A stretch of DNA of 64,000 bases from NCBI RefSeq assembly GCF_900177415.1, contig NZ_FXAF01000006.1, positions 210,001 to 274,000 on the forward strand. The letters are read 5' to 3'. The position numbers and the translations under genes are program-made. Each line of letters starts with the position of its first letter. Positions within the stretch are counted from its first letter, which is position 1. Below are positions 20,528-30,533 of this stretch, piece by piece. The notes under the pieces are model-generated. The model did not search any database. It was not told the DNA's origin and saw only the letters and a list, made by a program, of their open reading frames with translations. Origin of the DNA: Xaviernesmea oryzae (GTDB taxonomy: Bacteria; Pseudomonadota; Alphaproteobacteria; Rhizobiales; Rhizobiaceae).

Positions 20528-20625
20528 CTGCCGAACTTGTCGATCGCGGCCGCAAAGGCGGTCGGGGGCCGGCCGGTCGTGGCCGGCGTCTCGGCAGCGG
20601 CGCTGCAAGCCACGCTCAGACCTAG
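20524..20625 (+). pseudogene. Possible remnant of a second cistron after the racemase-like gene
   Basis: An ATG at 20524 overlaps the racemase stop in ATGA fashion, as expected of a coupled cistron, but the frame stops after 33 codons and is Arg/Gly-rich. In the next frame a more protein-like stretch follows (AAAKAVGGRPVVAGVSAAAL) and ends at 20703. A frameshifted or truncated gene would explain both, but no family is recognised. Confidence 0.2.
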
Positions 20626-21036
20626 TCGCCCTACTCATCTTTCGGTCCATCGCGAAACTAATCGTCTCACCGATCTTGCCAGGATTCCGTCTTTGCGAAA
20701 GTGAAGTGTTCCTGCCAAATTAAAGGCGAGGGAAATTTGGCGAGTTGGGAAACGCCGAGCATACTTTCGATAGCCGGAAAACTTCAATAATCAGTCATCG
20801 AAAGAGCAGCGCTCGCTAGATCCCTCGCTCACCCGCAACAATTTTCATTCCGGCCGTTCCGGGGCTTTCGTCGGCGTGAAGTGTATTGTATACATGACGA
20901 GGCTTTCGGGAGGAGCCAGCCGCGTATCAGGGTGCCTGACGGGATTCCGGCGTGGTGGAGGAAAAGCGCGTCAGTCAGCCGCATTTCACATGTTCATCAT
21001 GCGGGTGGCAGGCCGACAGGGGAGGAGCAAGGCCGG
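20626..21036. other. Intergenic region with long leader of the peptide-type importer operon
   Basis: No gene is supported. A frame in register with the ATPase opens at 20881 but lacks an RBS. A palindrome TGTATACA sits at 20887-20894. GGGGAGGAG at about 21019-21027 provides the RBS for the ATG at 21037. Confidence 0.4.
20887..20894. promoter_or_regulatory. TGTATACA palindrome upstream of the importer operon
   Basis: A perfect 8-bp palindrome. Related GTATAC or GTATGCATAC sequences occur in the divergent promoter region at 28598-28607 and 28687-28692, ahead of the second binding protein and the GMC gene. TNGTATACNA-like sites are known for FCD-type GntR proteins. No regulator gene for this module was found between 20.6 and 34 kb. 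Confidence 0.35.
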
Positions 21037-22049
<1,013 letters not shown>

Positions 22050-22053
<4 letters not shown>

Positions 22054-23114
22054 GCGGAAGTGCTTCTCCCGTCCCGATGGCCCTGCAGGCCGAGGACCTG
22101 CATGTCAGCTTCGGCAATGCGCGGCGAGGCTCGCTCATCCGTGCTGTCGACGGCGTCAGCTTCAGCGTGCGCAAGGGCGAGATCTTCGGCGTGATCGGTG
22201 AATCCGGTTCCGGAAAGTCGACGCTCGGACGCTGTCTTGTCGGCCTGCTCACGCCGAGCGGCGGCGGGGTGCGGCATGGCGGCATCGACCCGTTCAGGTT
22301 TTCCCGCCGTGAACTCAACCGCCACCGGCGCAAGTACCAGATCGTCTCGCAGGACCCGAATGCGGCCTTCGATCCGCGCATGACCATCCTTCAGAGCGTT
22401 TGCGAACCGTTGAACATAGCGGGCGAAGGTACGAGGGCGGAGCGGCGCGAGAAGGCGTTCGAGATGCTGGACCGGGTTGCGTTGTCGCCCGAGATGGCCA
22501 ATCGCTATCCGCACGAGATTTCCGGAGGTCAGAAGCAGCGCGCCAATATCGCGCGGGCGCTGATGCTGGATCCGAACGTGATCGTCTGCGACGAGGTGGT
22601 GGCGGCGCTCGACGTGTCGATCCAGGCCGACATGCTGAACCTTTTCGCCAGGCTGCAGGAGCAGTTCGGCCTCACCTACGTCTTCATCAGCCACGATCTG
22701 AGGGTCGTCAGCCACATCAGCGATTGCGTGGCGGTGATGTATTTCGGCAAGATCGTGGAGGTCGGCCCTGCTCATGCCGTGATGGAGGCGCCGCTGCATC
22801 CCTACACGGAGGCGCTACGGTCGGCCGAACCCGAGATTACCCCGGCGGGGGCCGATGCGCGCAGCAGGATCATCCTGCAGGGCGAGATACCGAGCGCGGT
22901 CTCGCCGCCCGGTGGCTGCCGCTTCCACACACGCTGTCCGCGCGTGCGGGACGTCTGTCGCATCCAGGAACCGCAGCAGCGCGAATTGCTGCCCGGCCGG
23001 CATGTCGCATGCCACTTCGCCGAGGAGATGCTCGTCGAACAGGAGAGGAAGGGTCTTTCTGCAGGACGGAACCGCGTCCAGGACATGGCGTCCGCCACGC
23101 AGGCCTTGACATAG
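22050..23114 (+). CDS. Dipeptide/oligopeptide-type ABC transporter, ATP-binding protein (DppF/OppF-like)
   Basis: A 354-residue ATPase, partner of the preceding gene. Walker [10 protein letters not shown], signature ISGGQKQR and a Walker B followed by VVAALD rather than the usual PVSALD or PTTALD are visible. The C-terminal extension has CRFHTRCPRVRDVC. It starts in a 4-nt overlap with the upstream stop, so the two are made in equal amounts. The last 25 or so residues after the Cys motif look poorly conserved. Confidence 0.93.
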
Positions 23115-23255
23115 GACGATGCGGACAAAGGCGCCCAGCGGCTTTCCGTCCGGAAACACGTGGAAGCAGGCAGATGAGAGCCCTGGCGATATGGAGATCA
23201 GCAGAACACGCATAATGGCCAGACGTGGCCGGTCATGGATGATGGAGGAGAAGAC

Positions 23256-24821
23256 GTGACCAGAAATCTGTACGAAAGGATACCGAACCTTACCCGTCGC
23301 TCGCTGCTGGCCGCAACGGCCGCCGCGGGCGGTATGGCTCTGCTGCCGGCAATGGTACGCGCTCAGGCTCCGCAGCCCCGATCGGGTGGAACCCTCAGGG
23401 TCGTCATACCGTTCAACCCGGCCGCGCTCGATCCCCTGACCGGCCGCAACAATCCCGACTTCAATACGCTTCTGATGATGTTCGACGCGCTGATCGGCTT
23501 CGATCCGCAGACGCTCGAACTCCAGCCGATGCTGGCGACGTCTTGGACGTTTACCGACCCGACCACGCTGGTTCTCGAACTGCGCGAGGGCGTCGAGTTC
23601 CACGACGGTACGCCGTTCAATGCCGAGGCGGTGGTCTTCCATCTTCAGCGCTGCATGGCTTACGAGCGTTCGAACGTCAAATCGGACCTCGCGGTCGTCA
23701 GCAAGGTCGAGGCCACCGGTCCGCATCAGGTTTCGCTGAAACTGAAATATCCGGACGCCACCCTGCCCTCGATCCTGACCGACCGCGCCGGCCTCATCGT
23801 GTCGCCCGCTTCGGTCAAGGCTGCCGCCGATGGCAATGTCGACCGTGCGCCGGTAGGCACCGGCCCATTCAAGTTCGTAGAATGGCAGGACAACACGCTC
23901 ATCAAGGTCGAAAAGAACGCGAATTACTGGGGAGACGCACCCTATCTCGACGGGATCGATGTCCGCATCGTCAACGAGTTCAACACGGCTGTCCGCACGG
24001 TGACCGCCGGGGAATCCGATATCGTCCTCAACATGAGCGCGCAGCAGATGGCGGTCGCCAAACGCGATCCGAAACTGGTCGCCGAAGCGACGCCATCGAT
24101 GATCTACTACACGTCCTTCCTGAACTACGGCGAGGGACCGCTGAAGGACGTGCGTGTTCGTCAGGCGATGAACTGGGCGCTCGACCGCCCGGTGCTCAAC
24201 CAGGTTCTCTGGGGCGGCCTCGGCGGCGGACACTGCAGCATGTTCCCGACGGGCTTCTGGGCCAACGATCCCGAGACCGAGAACTTCTATACGAAGGATA
24301 TCGATCGTGCGAAATCGCTGCTGAAGGAGGCGGGGTTCGCCAACGGCATCGAGATCGCGACCTTCACCTGGGCGGATCAGGCGGCGGTCCAGCGTCAGGA
24401 AGTCCTGAGCGCCCAGCTTGCGGAGGCAGGTATCCGGCTGAAGGTCACGCCGGCACAGCCGGCGCAGACGATGCAATACTTCCTTACCGAAAAAAAGGGG
24501 CAGATGCTGATGACCCCGACGGGCGGTCTTCCCGACCCGGCCACTGCCTACGACCGGCAGTTCTCCGCGACGGCCTACCGCAACGCGGCCAAGATCGAGC
24601 TGCCGGGTTACCGCGAACTCATGGATGCGTCCATGAATACGTTCGATCAGGCAAAGCGTCAGGAAGTCCTCTACAAGATGCAGCGTTTCGTGCTGGAAAA
24701 CGCACTGCACCTGCCGCAATTCGCGTCCGCCGGCATCATCGTGCGCACGCCGAAAGTGCATGGTTTCAACTTCAGCCTGCTGCAGCGCCCGCGCTTCCAC
24801 AAGGTGTGGATGGAGGCGTGA
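23256..24821 (+). CDS. Peptide-type ABC transporter, substrate-binding protein (Tat-type leader)
   Basis: A 521-residue SBP_bac_5 protein binding the imported solute in the periplasm. The N-terminus has a twin-arginine leader (LTRRSLLAATAAAGGMAL, cut after VRAQA). The GTG at 23256 is chosen because GGAGGAG sits just ahead; an ATG at 23235 lacks an RBS. Family features include FHDGTPFNAEAVVFH, VGTGPFKFVEW and VRQAMNWALDR. A near twin lies at 26953-28539 on the other strand. It is unusual that the binding protein follows the ATPases. A 15-bp hairpin separates it from the permeases. Confidence 0.93.
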   Translation: MTRNLYERIPNLTRRSLLAATAAAGGMALLPAMVRAQAPQPRSGGTLRVVIPFNPAALDPLTGRNNPDFNTLLMMFDALIGFDPQTLELQPMLATSWTFTDPTTLVLELREGVEFHDGTPFNAEAVVFHLQRCMAYERSNVKSDLAVVSKVEATGPHQVSLKLKYPDATLPSILTDRAGLIVSPASVKAAADGNVDRAPVGTGPFKFVEWQDNTLIKVEKNANYWGDAPYLDGIDVRIVNEFNTAVRTVTAGESDIVLNMSAQQMAVAKRDPKLVAEATPSMIYYTSFLNYGEGPLKDVRVRQAMNWALDRPVLNQVLWGGLGGGHCSMFPTGFWANDPETENFYTKDIDRAKSLLKEAGFANGIEIATFTWADQAAVQRQEVLSAQLAEAGIRLKVTPAQPAQTMQYFLTEKKGQMLMTPTGGLPDPATAYDRQFSATAYRNAAKIELPGYRELMDASMNTFDQAKRQEVLYKMQRFVLENALHLPQFASAGIIVRTPKVHGFNFSLLQRPRFHKVWMEA

Positions 24822-24832
24822 GGCCGAGCGAT

Positions 24833-24868
24833 GCGACACCGCGATGCTGGAGCGCATCGCGGTGTCGC
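24833..24868 (+). promoter_or_regulatory. Strong intercistronic hairpin between binding protein and permease
   Basis: GCGACACCGCGATGC (24833-24847) pairs perfectly over 15 bp with GCATCGCGGTGTCGC (24854-24868) around TGGAGC. No T-run follows, so full termination is unlikely. The expected effect is to protect the upstream mRNA from 3' exonucleases and lower expression of the permeases. Confidence 0.7.
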
Positions 24869-24993
24869 CCGGAACCGGAGCGGGACAGGTCCGCCTGCCT
24901 CGCCTCCTCATGGTTCGGGGGCATGCCCGCGAATCGGATGTTTCTGCCGGCTGTGCAAATGGCCGGCGCCAATTGCGGATCGACGGAGTGTAA

Positions 24994-25953
24994 ATGATGG
25001 ACGGTGTCCCCGGGATGGTCGGGCGAAGGCTCATGCAACTTCTGCCCGTGATGATCGTGGCGACCTTTGTCGTGTTTTCCCTCGTCTATCTGATGCCGGG
25101 CGACCCGGCCGTGATGATTGCGGGCGACTATGCGACGGCGGAGCGCATTGCGGAAATTCGCCATATCTACGGTTTCGATCGGCCCATGCTCGTACAATAT
25201 TTCGCCTGGGTGGGCAGCGTTCTGCAGGGCGATCTCGGCCATTCGCTGTTCTCCAACGAAGCGGTCCTGCGGCTGATCCTTGCGCGCCTGCCCCATACGA
25301 TCCTGCTCGTGATCTATGCGCTGCTGCTTGGCGCCGTGATCGGTATTCCGCTCGGCATCCTGGCCGCGACGCGTCAGGGTACCGCGCTTGACAAGATCAT
25401 TACCAGCGTCGCCTCTCTCGGTGTCGCCGTTCCCAACTTCTGGCTCGGCATCATTCTGGTGACGCTCTTCTCGCTCGGCTATCGCTGGTTCCCGGCGACA
25501 GGAGCGGTATCCGTCTTCGAAAAACCGCTGGAGGCGCTCTACTACGCGACCCTTCCGGCGATAGCCCTGTCGACCGGCGTCGTCGCCGTTCTGGCGAGGC
25601 AGGTGCGCAGTGCGCTGCTCGAAGTGCTGGGCTCCCAATATATCCGTACGCTGCGCGCCAAGGGACTGAGCTCGAGCTCCATCCTGTGGAAGCATGGGCT
25701 TCGCAACGTGGCGGCGACGATGCTGACCATCGCCGGCCTGCAGGTGAACCGGTTGTTCTCCAGCGCCGTCATCATCGAGGCGGTGTTTGCCATACCCGGC
25801 GTCGGCAATCTCATCAGCTACTCGGCGCTCAACAAGGATTTTCCGGTGGTGCAGGGCGTGGCGCTGGTTCTCGTGCTTGTGGTGATCCTCACCAACCTTC
25901 TGGTCGACGTGCTCAACGCGACCTTCGATCCCAGAGTGGCGGCCTCGACATGA
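24994..25953 (+). CDS. Peptide-type ABC transporter, permease (DppB-like)
   Basis: A 319-residue inner-membrane permease with six predicted spans and the usual long periplasmic loop after span 1 (MPGDPAVMIAGDYATAERIA, then GFDRPMLVQYF). The EAA-type loop is present at YIRTLRAKGLSSSSILWKHG, and the end FDPRVAA is typical. Two starts are adjacent (ATGATG); 24994 is used. It overlaps the second permease by 4 nt. Confidence 0.94.
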   Translation: MMDGVPGMVGRRLMQLLPVMIVATFVVFSLVYLMPGDPAVMIAGDYATAERIAEIRHIYGFDRPMLVQYFAWVGSVLQGDLGHSLFSNEAVLRLILARLPHTILLVIYALLLGAVIGIPLGILAATRQGTALDKIITSVASLGVAVPNFWLGIILVTLFSLGYRWFPATGAVSVFEKPLEALYYATLPAIALSTGVVAVLARQVRSALLEVLGSQYIRTLRAKGLSSSSILWKHGLRNVAATMLTIAGLQVNRLFSSAVIIEAVFAIPGVGNLISYSALNKDFPVVQGVALVLVLVVILTNLLVDVLNATFDPRVAAST

Positions 25954-26861
25954 CCGATACCAACATGACCGTGATGACCGAAAGCTCTGCCGCGCCGGCA
26001 ACCCGGCCTGCACTTCCTCCCCCCACCCGCTTCCGTTTCTGGGCGTGGCTGTGGTCCGACAAGCGTGCGCTGATAAGCCTTGCCTATCTCTCCGTTCTGG
26101 TGCTGGCGGCGATTTTCGCACCGCTGCTCGCGCCCTATCCGCCCAACGAGCAGAATCTGATGGATCTGCTGATGCCGCCGAGCGCCGAACACTGGCTCGG
26201 CACGGACGATCTCGGTCGCGATACGCTGAGCCGTCTCATGTACGGCTCCTACAACGCTCTCTACGCCGCCGGCCTGGCCGTCGGCATCGGCGTGGCGATC
26301 GGGGTGCCGCTCGGTGTGTTCATCGGTTTTGTCGGCGGCTGGATCGACGAACTCGGCAGCCGCATCATCGACGGTGTCCTGGCGTTTCCGCCGCTCGTGC
26401 TGGCTGTGGCCGTCACCGGAGCGCTCGGCATCGGTCTCACCAATGCGATGATCGCCGTCGGCTTCGCCTTCGCGCCGGTGCTTGCCCGGACGATGCGGGC
26501 GCAGACGCTGGTGGTGAAGAACGCGCTTTACGTCGAGGCGGCGACCGGCTTCGGCGCATCGCGCCTTCACCTGATCCTGCGCCATATCCTGCCCAATGCG
26601 ATCCAGCCGGTGATCGTGGAAATTACCTTGATGCTGGCCGTGGCGCTTCTGGCGGAAGCAGGCTTGAGTTTCCTGTCGCTCGGCGTCCAGCCGCCGGAGT
26701 CGAGCTGGGGCGGCATGCTGGCGCGCGCCTACCACTATGTGGAAGTGGCGCCCGCCCAGATGTATGCGCCGGGCTTCGCCATCCTTTTCACGGCGCTTGC
26801 CTTCAACACGCTGGGCGAGTCGATCCGCGTCCTTCTCGATCCGACCATCAAACGCCGGTGA
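25950..26861 (+). CDS. Peptide-type ABC transporter, permease (DppC-like)
   Basis: A 303-residue permease. After a 30-residue cytosolic tail rich in Ala and Pro, the first span is followed by the DppC-type HWLGTDDLGRDTLSRLMYG motif. The EAA loop is YVEAATGFGASRLHLILRHI and the end PESSWGGML..EVAPAQMYAPGF is family-typical. The ATG at 25950 overlaps the DppB-like stop (ATGA). Last gene of the operon; a strong inverted repeat follows. Confidence 0.94.
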   Translation: MTDTNMTVMTESSAAPATRPALPPPTRFRFWAWLWSDKRALISLAYLSVLVLAAIFAPLLAPYPPNEQNLMDLLMPPSAEHWLGTDDLGRDTLSRLMYGSYNALYAAGLAVGIGVAIGVPLGVFIGFVGGWIDELGSRIIDGVLAFPPLVLAVAVTGALGIGLTNAMIAVGFAFAPVLARTMRAQTLVVKNALYVEAATGFGASRLHLILRHILPNAIQPVIVEITLMLAVALLAEAGLSFLSLGVQPPESSWGGMLARAYHYVEVAPAQMYAPGFAILFTALAFNTLGESIRVLLDPTIKRR

Positions 26862-26887
26862 ACCCGTCTTTTGGGTGGATCCGGATA

Positions 26888-26921
26888 TAGAACAGCCCGG
26901 CCTTGCGGTCGGGCTGTTCTA
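26888..26921. terminator. Inverted repeat between convergent operons
   Basis: TAGAACAGCCCG (26888-26899) pairs with CGGGCTGTTCTA (26910-26921) over 12 bp with a 10-nt loop. It lies between the permease and the convergent second binding-protein gene. There is no clear T-run on either side, so it is a probable bidirectional terminator of the weak type or a 3'-end stabiliser. Confidence 0.6.
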
Positions 26922-26952
26922 GTGTTCACGCCTGTTTGGTGTTTGGCGTGGA

Positions 26953-28539
26953 TCAGGCGCTCTGGTCGAGCCAGACGCGATGGAAACGCGGCGAGTGCAG
27001 CCGGTCGTAATGGAAATCCCTGACCTTTTTGTTGCGGATCGACATGGCGGCCGAGGTCACGAGCGGCAGGTGCAGAGCCTGTTCTACGACGAAACGCTGA
27101 AGCGAGGCGAAGGCCGCCTTGCGTTCGCCCGCATCAGCCGAGGAACCTGTTGCGTCCAGCAGTTTGCGGAATTGCGGGTCTTCCGCTTTGCCCGCGTTGA
27201 ACTGCCCGGTCGCACCGAAAAGCCGCTCGTAGGTCTGGCTCGGATCGAGCCAGCCACCCTGCGGATTGAGGATCATCGCCCCCTTGCCCTCGATATAGAA
27301 GAGCTGGTTGACCACCTGGGGCGGCGAGGGCGTGATCTTGAGGCGGATGCCGACCTGCTCAAGCTGGTTGCCGACCAGTTCGATGCGCTGGATCGACGTC
27401 TGATCCGGCCAGCTCCAGGTTTCGATCTCCAGACCGTTCGTATATCCGGCTTCCTTGAGAAGGCTGCGTGCCTTTTCCGGATCGTGCTGGTAGAAATGCG
27501 CCGTCTCCGCGTCGACCGCCCAGAAATCCTTCGGGAACATGGTCGAAGTCGGCTCGCCCAGGCCAAGCATCAGGACCTTGTTCAGCTCGTCGCGATTGAT
27601 GGCGTAGTTCATCGCCTGCCGGACCCGGACATCGTTGAGCGGCGGCTTGGCGAAGTTCATCATCAGGGTGAAGAAGATCATCGAAGGATTGGCCTCGGCG
27701 ACCAGGTCCGGCATCCGGCGCGCGGTGGCGATCTGTTGCGCGGCCATGTTGAGCGAAAGATCGGTTTCGCCGGCGGTGACCGTCCGGGCGGCGGTGTTCA
27801 GTTCGTTGATGATGCGGAAATCGATCCCGTCGAGATAGGGCAGTCCGGTCTGCCAGTAGTCGGGGTTCTTCTCGACGCGGATCAGGTCGTTGTCGCGCCA
27901 CTCGACGAACTTGAACGGTCCGGTACCGACGGGACTGCGATCGACATTGCCGTTGGCCGCGGCCTGGATGGAGGCGGACGACACGATGCAGCCGACTCGG
28001 CCCGTCAGGATGGTCGGCAACGAATAGTTCGGCTGCTTCAGCCGGAGCGTCACCTGGTTCGGTCCGGTGGCCTCCACGGACTTCACCGAAACCAGGTCCG
28101 ACCGCACGTTGGAGCGCGGATCGTTCATCGAGCGGTCGAGGTTGAACTTCACCGCGTCGGCATCGAATGGTGTGCCGTCGTGGAATTTCACGCCCTCGAC
28201 AAGGTTGAGGACTAGCGTCGCAGGGTCCGTGAACGTCCAGTCCTTCGCCAGCATCGGCCGGAGTTCGAGCGTGGCCGGATCGAATGCGATCAATGCGTCG
28301 AAGATCGCGTAAAGGGCATTGAAGTCCGGCACGTTGCGACCGGTCATCGGATCGAGCGCTGCCGGATTGAACGGCATGGCGATACGCAGCGTGCCGCCCG
28401 GTATGGGCTGCGACGCCTGGGCGAACGTCCGCCCGGGCAACAGCATGGCGCCTCCGAGCGCCGCGCCCGATGCTAGAAGCGTTCTTCGATCGATCCTGCT
28501 GCTGCTGCTGAATGGTCTGCCGCTCTGCTTTTCGCTCAT
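26953..28539 (-). CDS. Second peptide-type substrate-binding protein (Tat-type leader), orphan
   Basis: A 528-residue SBP_bac_5 protein strongly similar along its whole length to the one at 23256-24821 (shared PFNPAALDP, TGRN.PDFN, FHDGTPF, VDR.PVGTGPFKFVEW, VRQAMN). A twin-arginine leader RIDRRTLLASGAALGGAML is seen after a Ser-rich stretch. The ATG at 28539 has GGGGAGGAG upstream; an in-frame ATG at 28605 does not. It has no permease or ATPase of its own and probably feeds the neighbouring importer, widening its ligand range. It is divergent from the GMC gene. Confidence 0.92.
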   Translation of the reverse strand: MSEKQSGRPFSSSSRIDRRTLLASGAALGGAMLLPGRTFAQASQPIPGGTLRIAMPFNPAALDPMTGRNVPDFNALYAIFDALIAFDPATLELRPMLAKDWTFTDPATLVLNLVEGVKFHDGTPFDADAVKFNLDRSMNDPRSNVRSDLVSVKSVEATGPNQVTLRLKQPNYSLPTILTGRVGCIVSSASIQAAANGNVDRSPVGTGPFKFVEWRDNDLIRVEKNPDYWQTGLPYLDGIDFRIINELNTAARTVTAGETDLSLNMAAQQIATARRMPDLVAEANPSMIFFTLMMNFAKPPLNDVRVRQAMNYAINRDELNKVLMLGLGEPTSTMFPKDFWAVDAETAHFYQHDPEKARSLLKEAGYTNGLEIETWSWPDQTSIQRIELVGNQLEQVGIRLKITPSPPQVVNQLFYIEGKGAMILNPQGGWLDPSQTYERLFGATGQFNAGKAEDPQFRKLLDATGSSADAGERKAAFASLQRFVVEQALHLPLVTSAAMSIRNKKVRDFHYDRLHSPRFHRVWLDQSA

Positions 28540-28856
28540 CCCTTGGGCTCCTCCCCGATGAAATGGATTGATGGAACAGATTCCTGTCTGGCAGTCGGTA
28601 TGCATACATGAAATATCCGTTGGGCGGCTTCCCCTCCGGCTCCGCGGCCCCCTGCCGTGAAGAAACTACAATAGGACCTCCTTCATGTATACTTTTTCGT
28701 GAAGTTTTGCGGCGAACGGCTTTCTTCGAGCGGGTTCGTGTGCCATGATCAGGCCGGAGGTGGCGTGACCCTGGCGGGCGCGTCTTTGCGCCTCCGGTCC
28801 TGGGTCTGGCGTGTAGGCGCCGGCCAGACCGGTTGCGACAAGTGGAGGAGCATGCC
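28540..28856. promoter_or_regulatory. Divergent promoter region with GTATAC-type palindromes
   Basis: This 317-bp gap separates the second binding protein (minus) from the GMC oxidoreductase (plus). GTATGCATAC (28598-28607) is a perfect 10-bp palindrome close to the binding-protein start, and ATGTATACT (28685-28693) contains GTATAC nearer the other gene. GGAGGAG at 28843-28849 is the RBS for 28857. No gene is seen in it. Confidence 0.45.
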
Positions 28857-30485
28857 ATGGGTACGTTCGAACGTTCCCGTACCTACGACTATGTCATCGT
28901 GGGCGGGGGTACGGCGGGCTGCGTTCTAGCCAACCGGCTGTCGGCCGATCCTGCGGTCGAGGTGCTGATGATAGAAGGCGGCGGCGAGGGACGCGGTTTC
29001 TACGTGGACATGCCTCTCGGTCTCGCCTACCTCATCGGCAGGCCGCAATATGACTGGCTCTACAAGAGCGAGCCCGAACCTTATCTCGACGGACGACAGC
29101 TTCCCCTGCCGCGCGGAAAAATGCTCGGCGGCAGTTCGGGCATCAACGGCCTGATCTATGTACGCGGCCACGCTTACGATTACGACCAGTGGGCGCAGCT
29201 CGGCAATCGCGGCTGGTCTTGGGAAAGCGTGCTGCCCTATTTCAAGCGCTCCGAAGCCTTCCACCGTCCGGATTCCGAGGCACATGGCACCGAGGGCGAA
29301 TGGGCGGTTTCCGATCCGAACGTGCGGTGGGAAGCCCTGGAGGCCTATCGTCAGGCGGCGATCGAGCAGGGCATTCCGGCGGCCGAAGACTATAATTGCG
29401 GCGACAACGAAGGGGTGGCCTTCTTCGTGGCGACCATCAAGAACGGCGTGCGCCACTCCACCGCCCGCGCATTTCTCGAGCCGGTCCGCAATCGCCGCAA
29501 CCTGACCGTCGTCACCGGCGCTCTCGTCGATCGCGTGACCTTTGACGGCAGGCGGGCGAGCGGGGTCATATTCAGCCTGGATGGACAACAGCACGAGGCG
29601 AAAGCCGGACGGGAAGTCCTTTTGTCCGCCGGCGCCTATAGCTCCCCAGCCATCCTCGAACGGTCGGGGGTCGGCGCGCCGGAAGTGCTCGCGTCCGCTG
29701 GAATAGAGGTGCTGCATGCATTGCCCGGTGTCGGCGAAAACCTGCACGATCACTGGCACATCAGGGTGCAGCACCGCCTTTTCAATACGCATACCCTGAA
29801 CACCCGCGCCGGCACACGGTTCGGCAGGATGCTGCTCGGCATGCAATATCTGGCGACGAAACGCGGCCCTCTGGGCGGTTCGCCGACGCTGCTCGGTGCC
29901 TTCATCAGGACCACGCCCGATGCTCCGGCGCCGGAGATCCAGATTCATGTTTCCGGCTCCACGTCGCCGAGTTTCGGCGGTGCGATGCACCCCTTCCCCG
30001 GCATCACCTCGTCGGCCTGCATCCTCAGGCCGGAAAGCCGCGGCTATTGCCATGTCGCAGCGGGCGATCCTTCGGTGCAGCCGCGCATTCTCCACAATTT
30101 CCTCAAGGAGGAAGCGGATCGGGAGATCCTGATCAAGTCGATCGAAGCCGTCCGGCGCATTGCCGCAAGCCCGGCCATGGCCCGTTTCGAGCCGGAGGAG
30201 ATCGCCCCGACCGCCGCCGTGCGGTCGCAGGACGAGTTGCTCGATTATGCGCGCCGGACCCTCAACACCACCTTCCATCCCGTCGGCACCTGCAAGATGG
30301 GCAGCGACCGCACGGCGGTGGTGGACGACCGGCTGAGAGTCCACGGCCTCACCGGCCTGCGTGTCGTCGACGCGTCGATCATGCCGGTCATCGTATCGGG
30401 TAACACCCAGGCTCCGACCGTCATGATCGCCGAGAAGGCGGCCGATTTCATCCGCGAGGAGAGGCGGGAAGCGCAGGCGGCGTGA
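28857..30485 (+). CDS. GMC family oxidoreductase (choline dehydrogenase-like)
   Basis: A 542-residue cytosolic FAD enzyme. The N-terminal [20 protein letters not shown] is the FAD site, [19 protein letters not shown] is the first GMC signature, and the active-site His ([10 protein letters not shown]) and Asn ([14 protein letters not shown]) are near the end. It oxidises an alcohol of unknown identity. ATG 28857 follows GGAGGAG. The two amidohydrolases follow at 48 bp, so all three likely act on a compound delivered by the adjacent importer. Confidence 0.92.
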   Translation: MGTFERSRTYDYVIVGGGTAGCVLANRLSADPAVEVLMIEGGGEGRGFYVDMPLGLAYLIGRPQYDWLYKSEPEPYLDGRQLPLPRGKMLGGSSGINGLIYVRGHAYDYDQWAQLGNRGWSWESVLPYFKRSEAFHRPDSEAHGTEGEWAVSDPNVRWEALEAYRQAAIEQGIPAAEDYNCGDNEGVAFFVATIKNGVRHSTARAFLEPVRNRRNLTVVTGALVDRVTFDGRRASGVIFSLDGQQHEAKAGREVLLSAGAYSSPAILERSGVGAPEVLASAGIEVLHALPGVGENLHDHWHIRVQHRLFNTHTLNTRAGTRFGRMLLGMQYLATKRGPLGGSPTLLGAFIRTTPDAPAPEIQIHVSGSTSPSFGGAMHPFPGITSSACILRPESRGYCHVAAGDPSVQPRILHNFLKEEADREILIKSIEAVRRIAASPAMARFEPEEIAPTAAVRSQDELLDYARRTLNTTFHPVGTCKMGSDRTAVVDDRLRVHGLTGLRVVDASIMPVIVSGNTQAPTVMIAEKAADFIREERREAQAA

Positions 30486-30533
30486 CGCCGCCACTGTGGC
30501 GGCACGCGCGCAAAGGCAATTCACAGGGCAACC

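Noticed and set aside
23120..23260. 46-codon frame between the second ATPase and the binding protein
   Set aside because: The RBS is weak, the product is low in hydrophobic residues and it ends in overlap with the well-supported GTG start at 23256.
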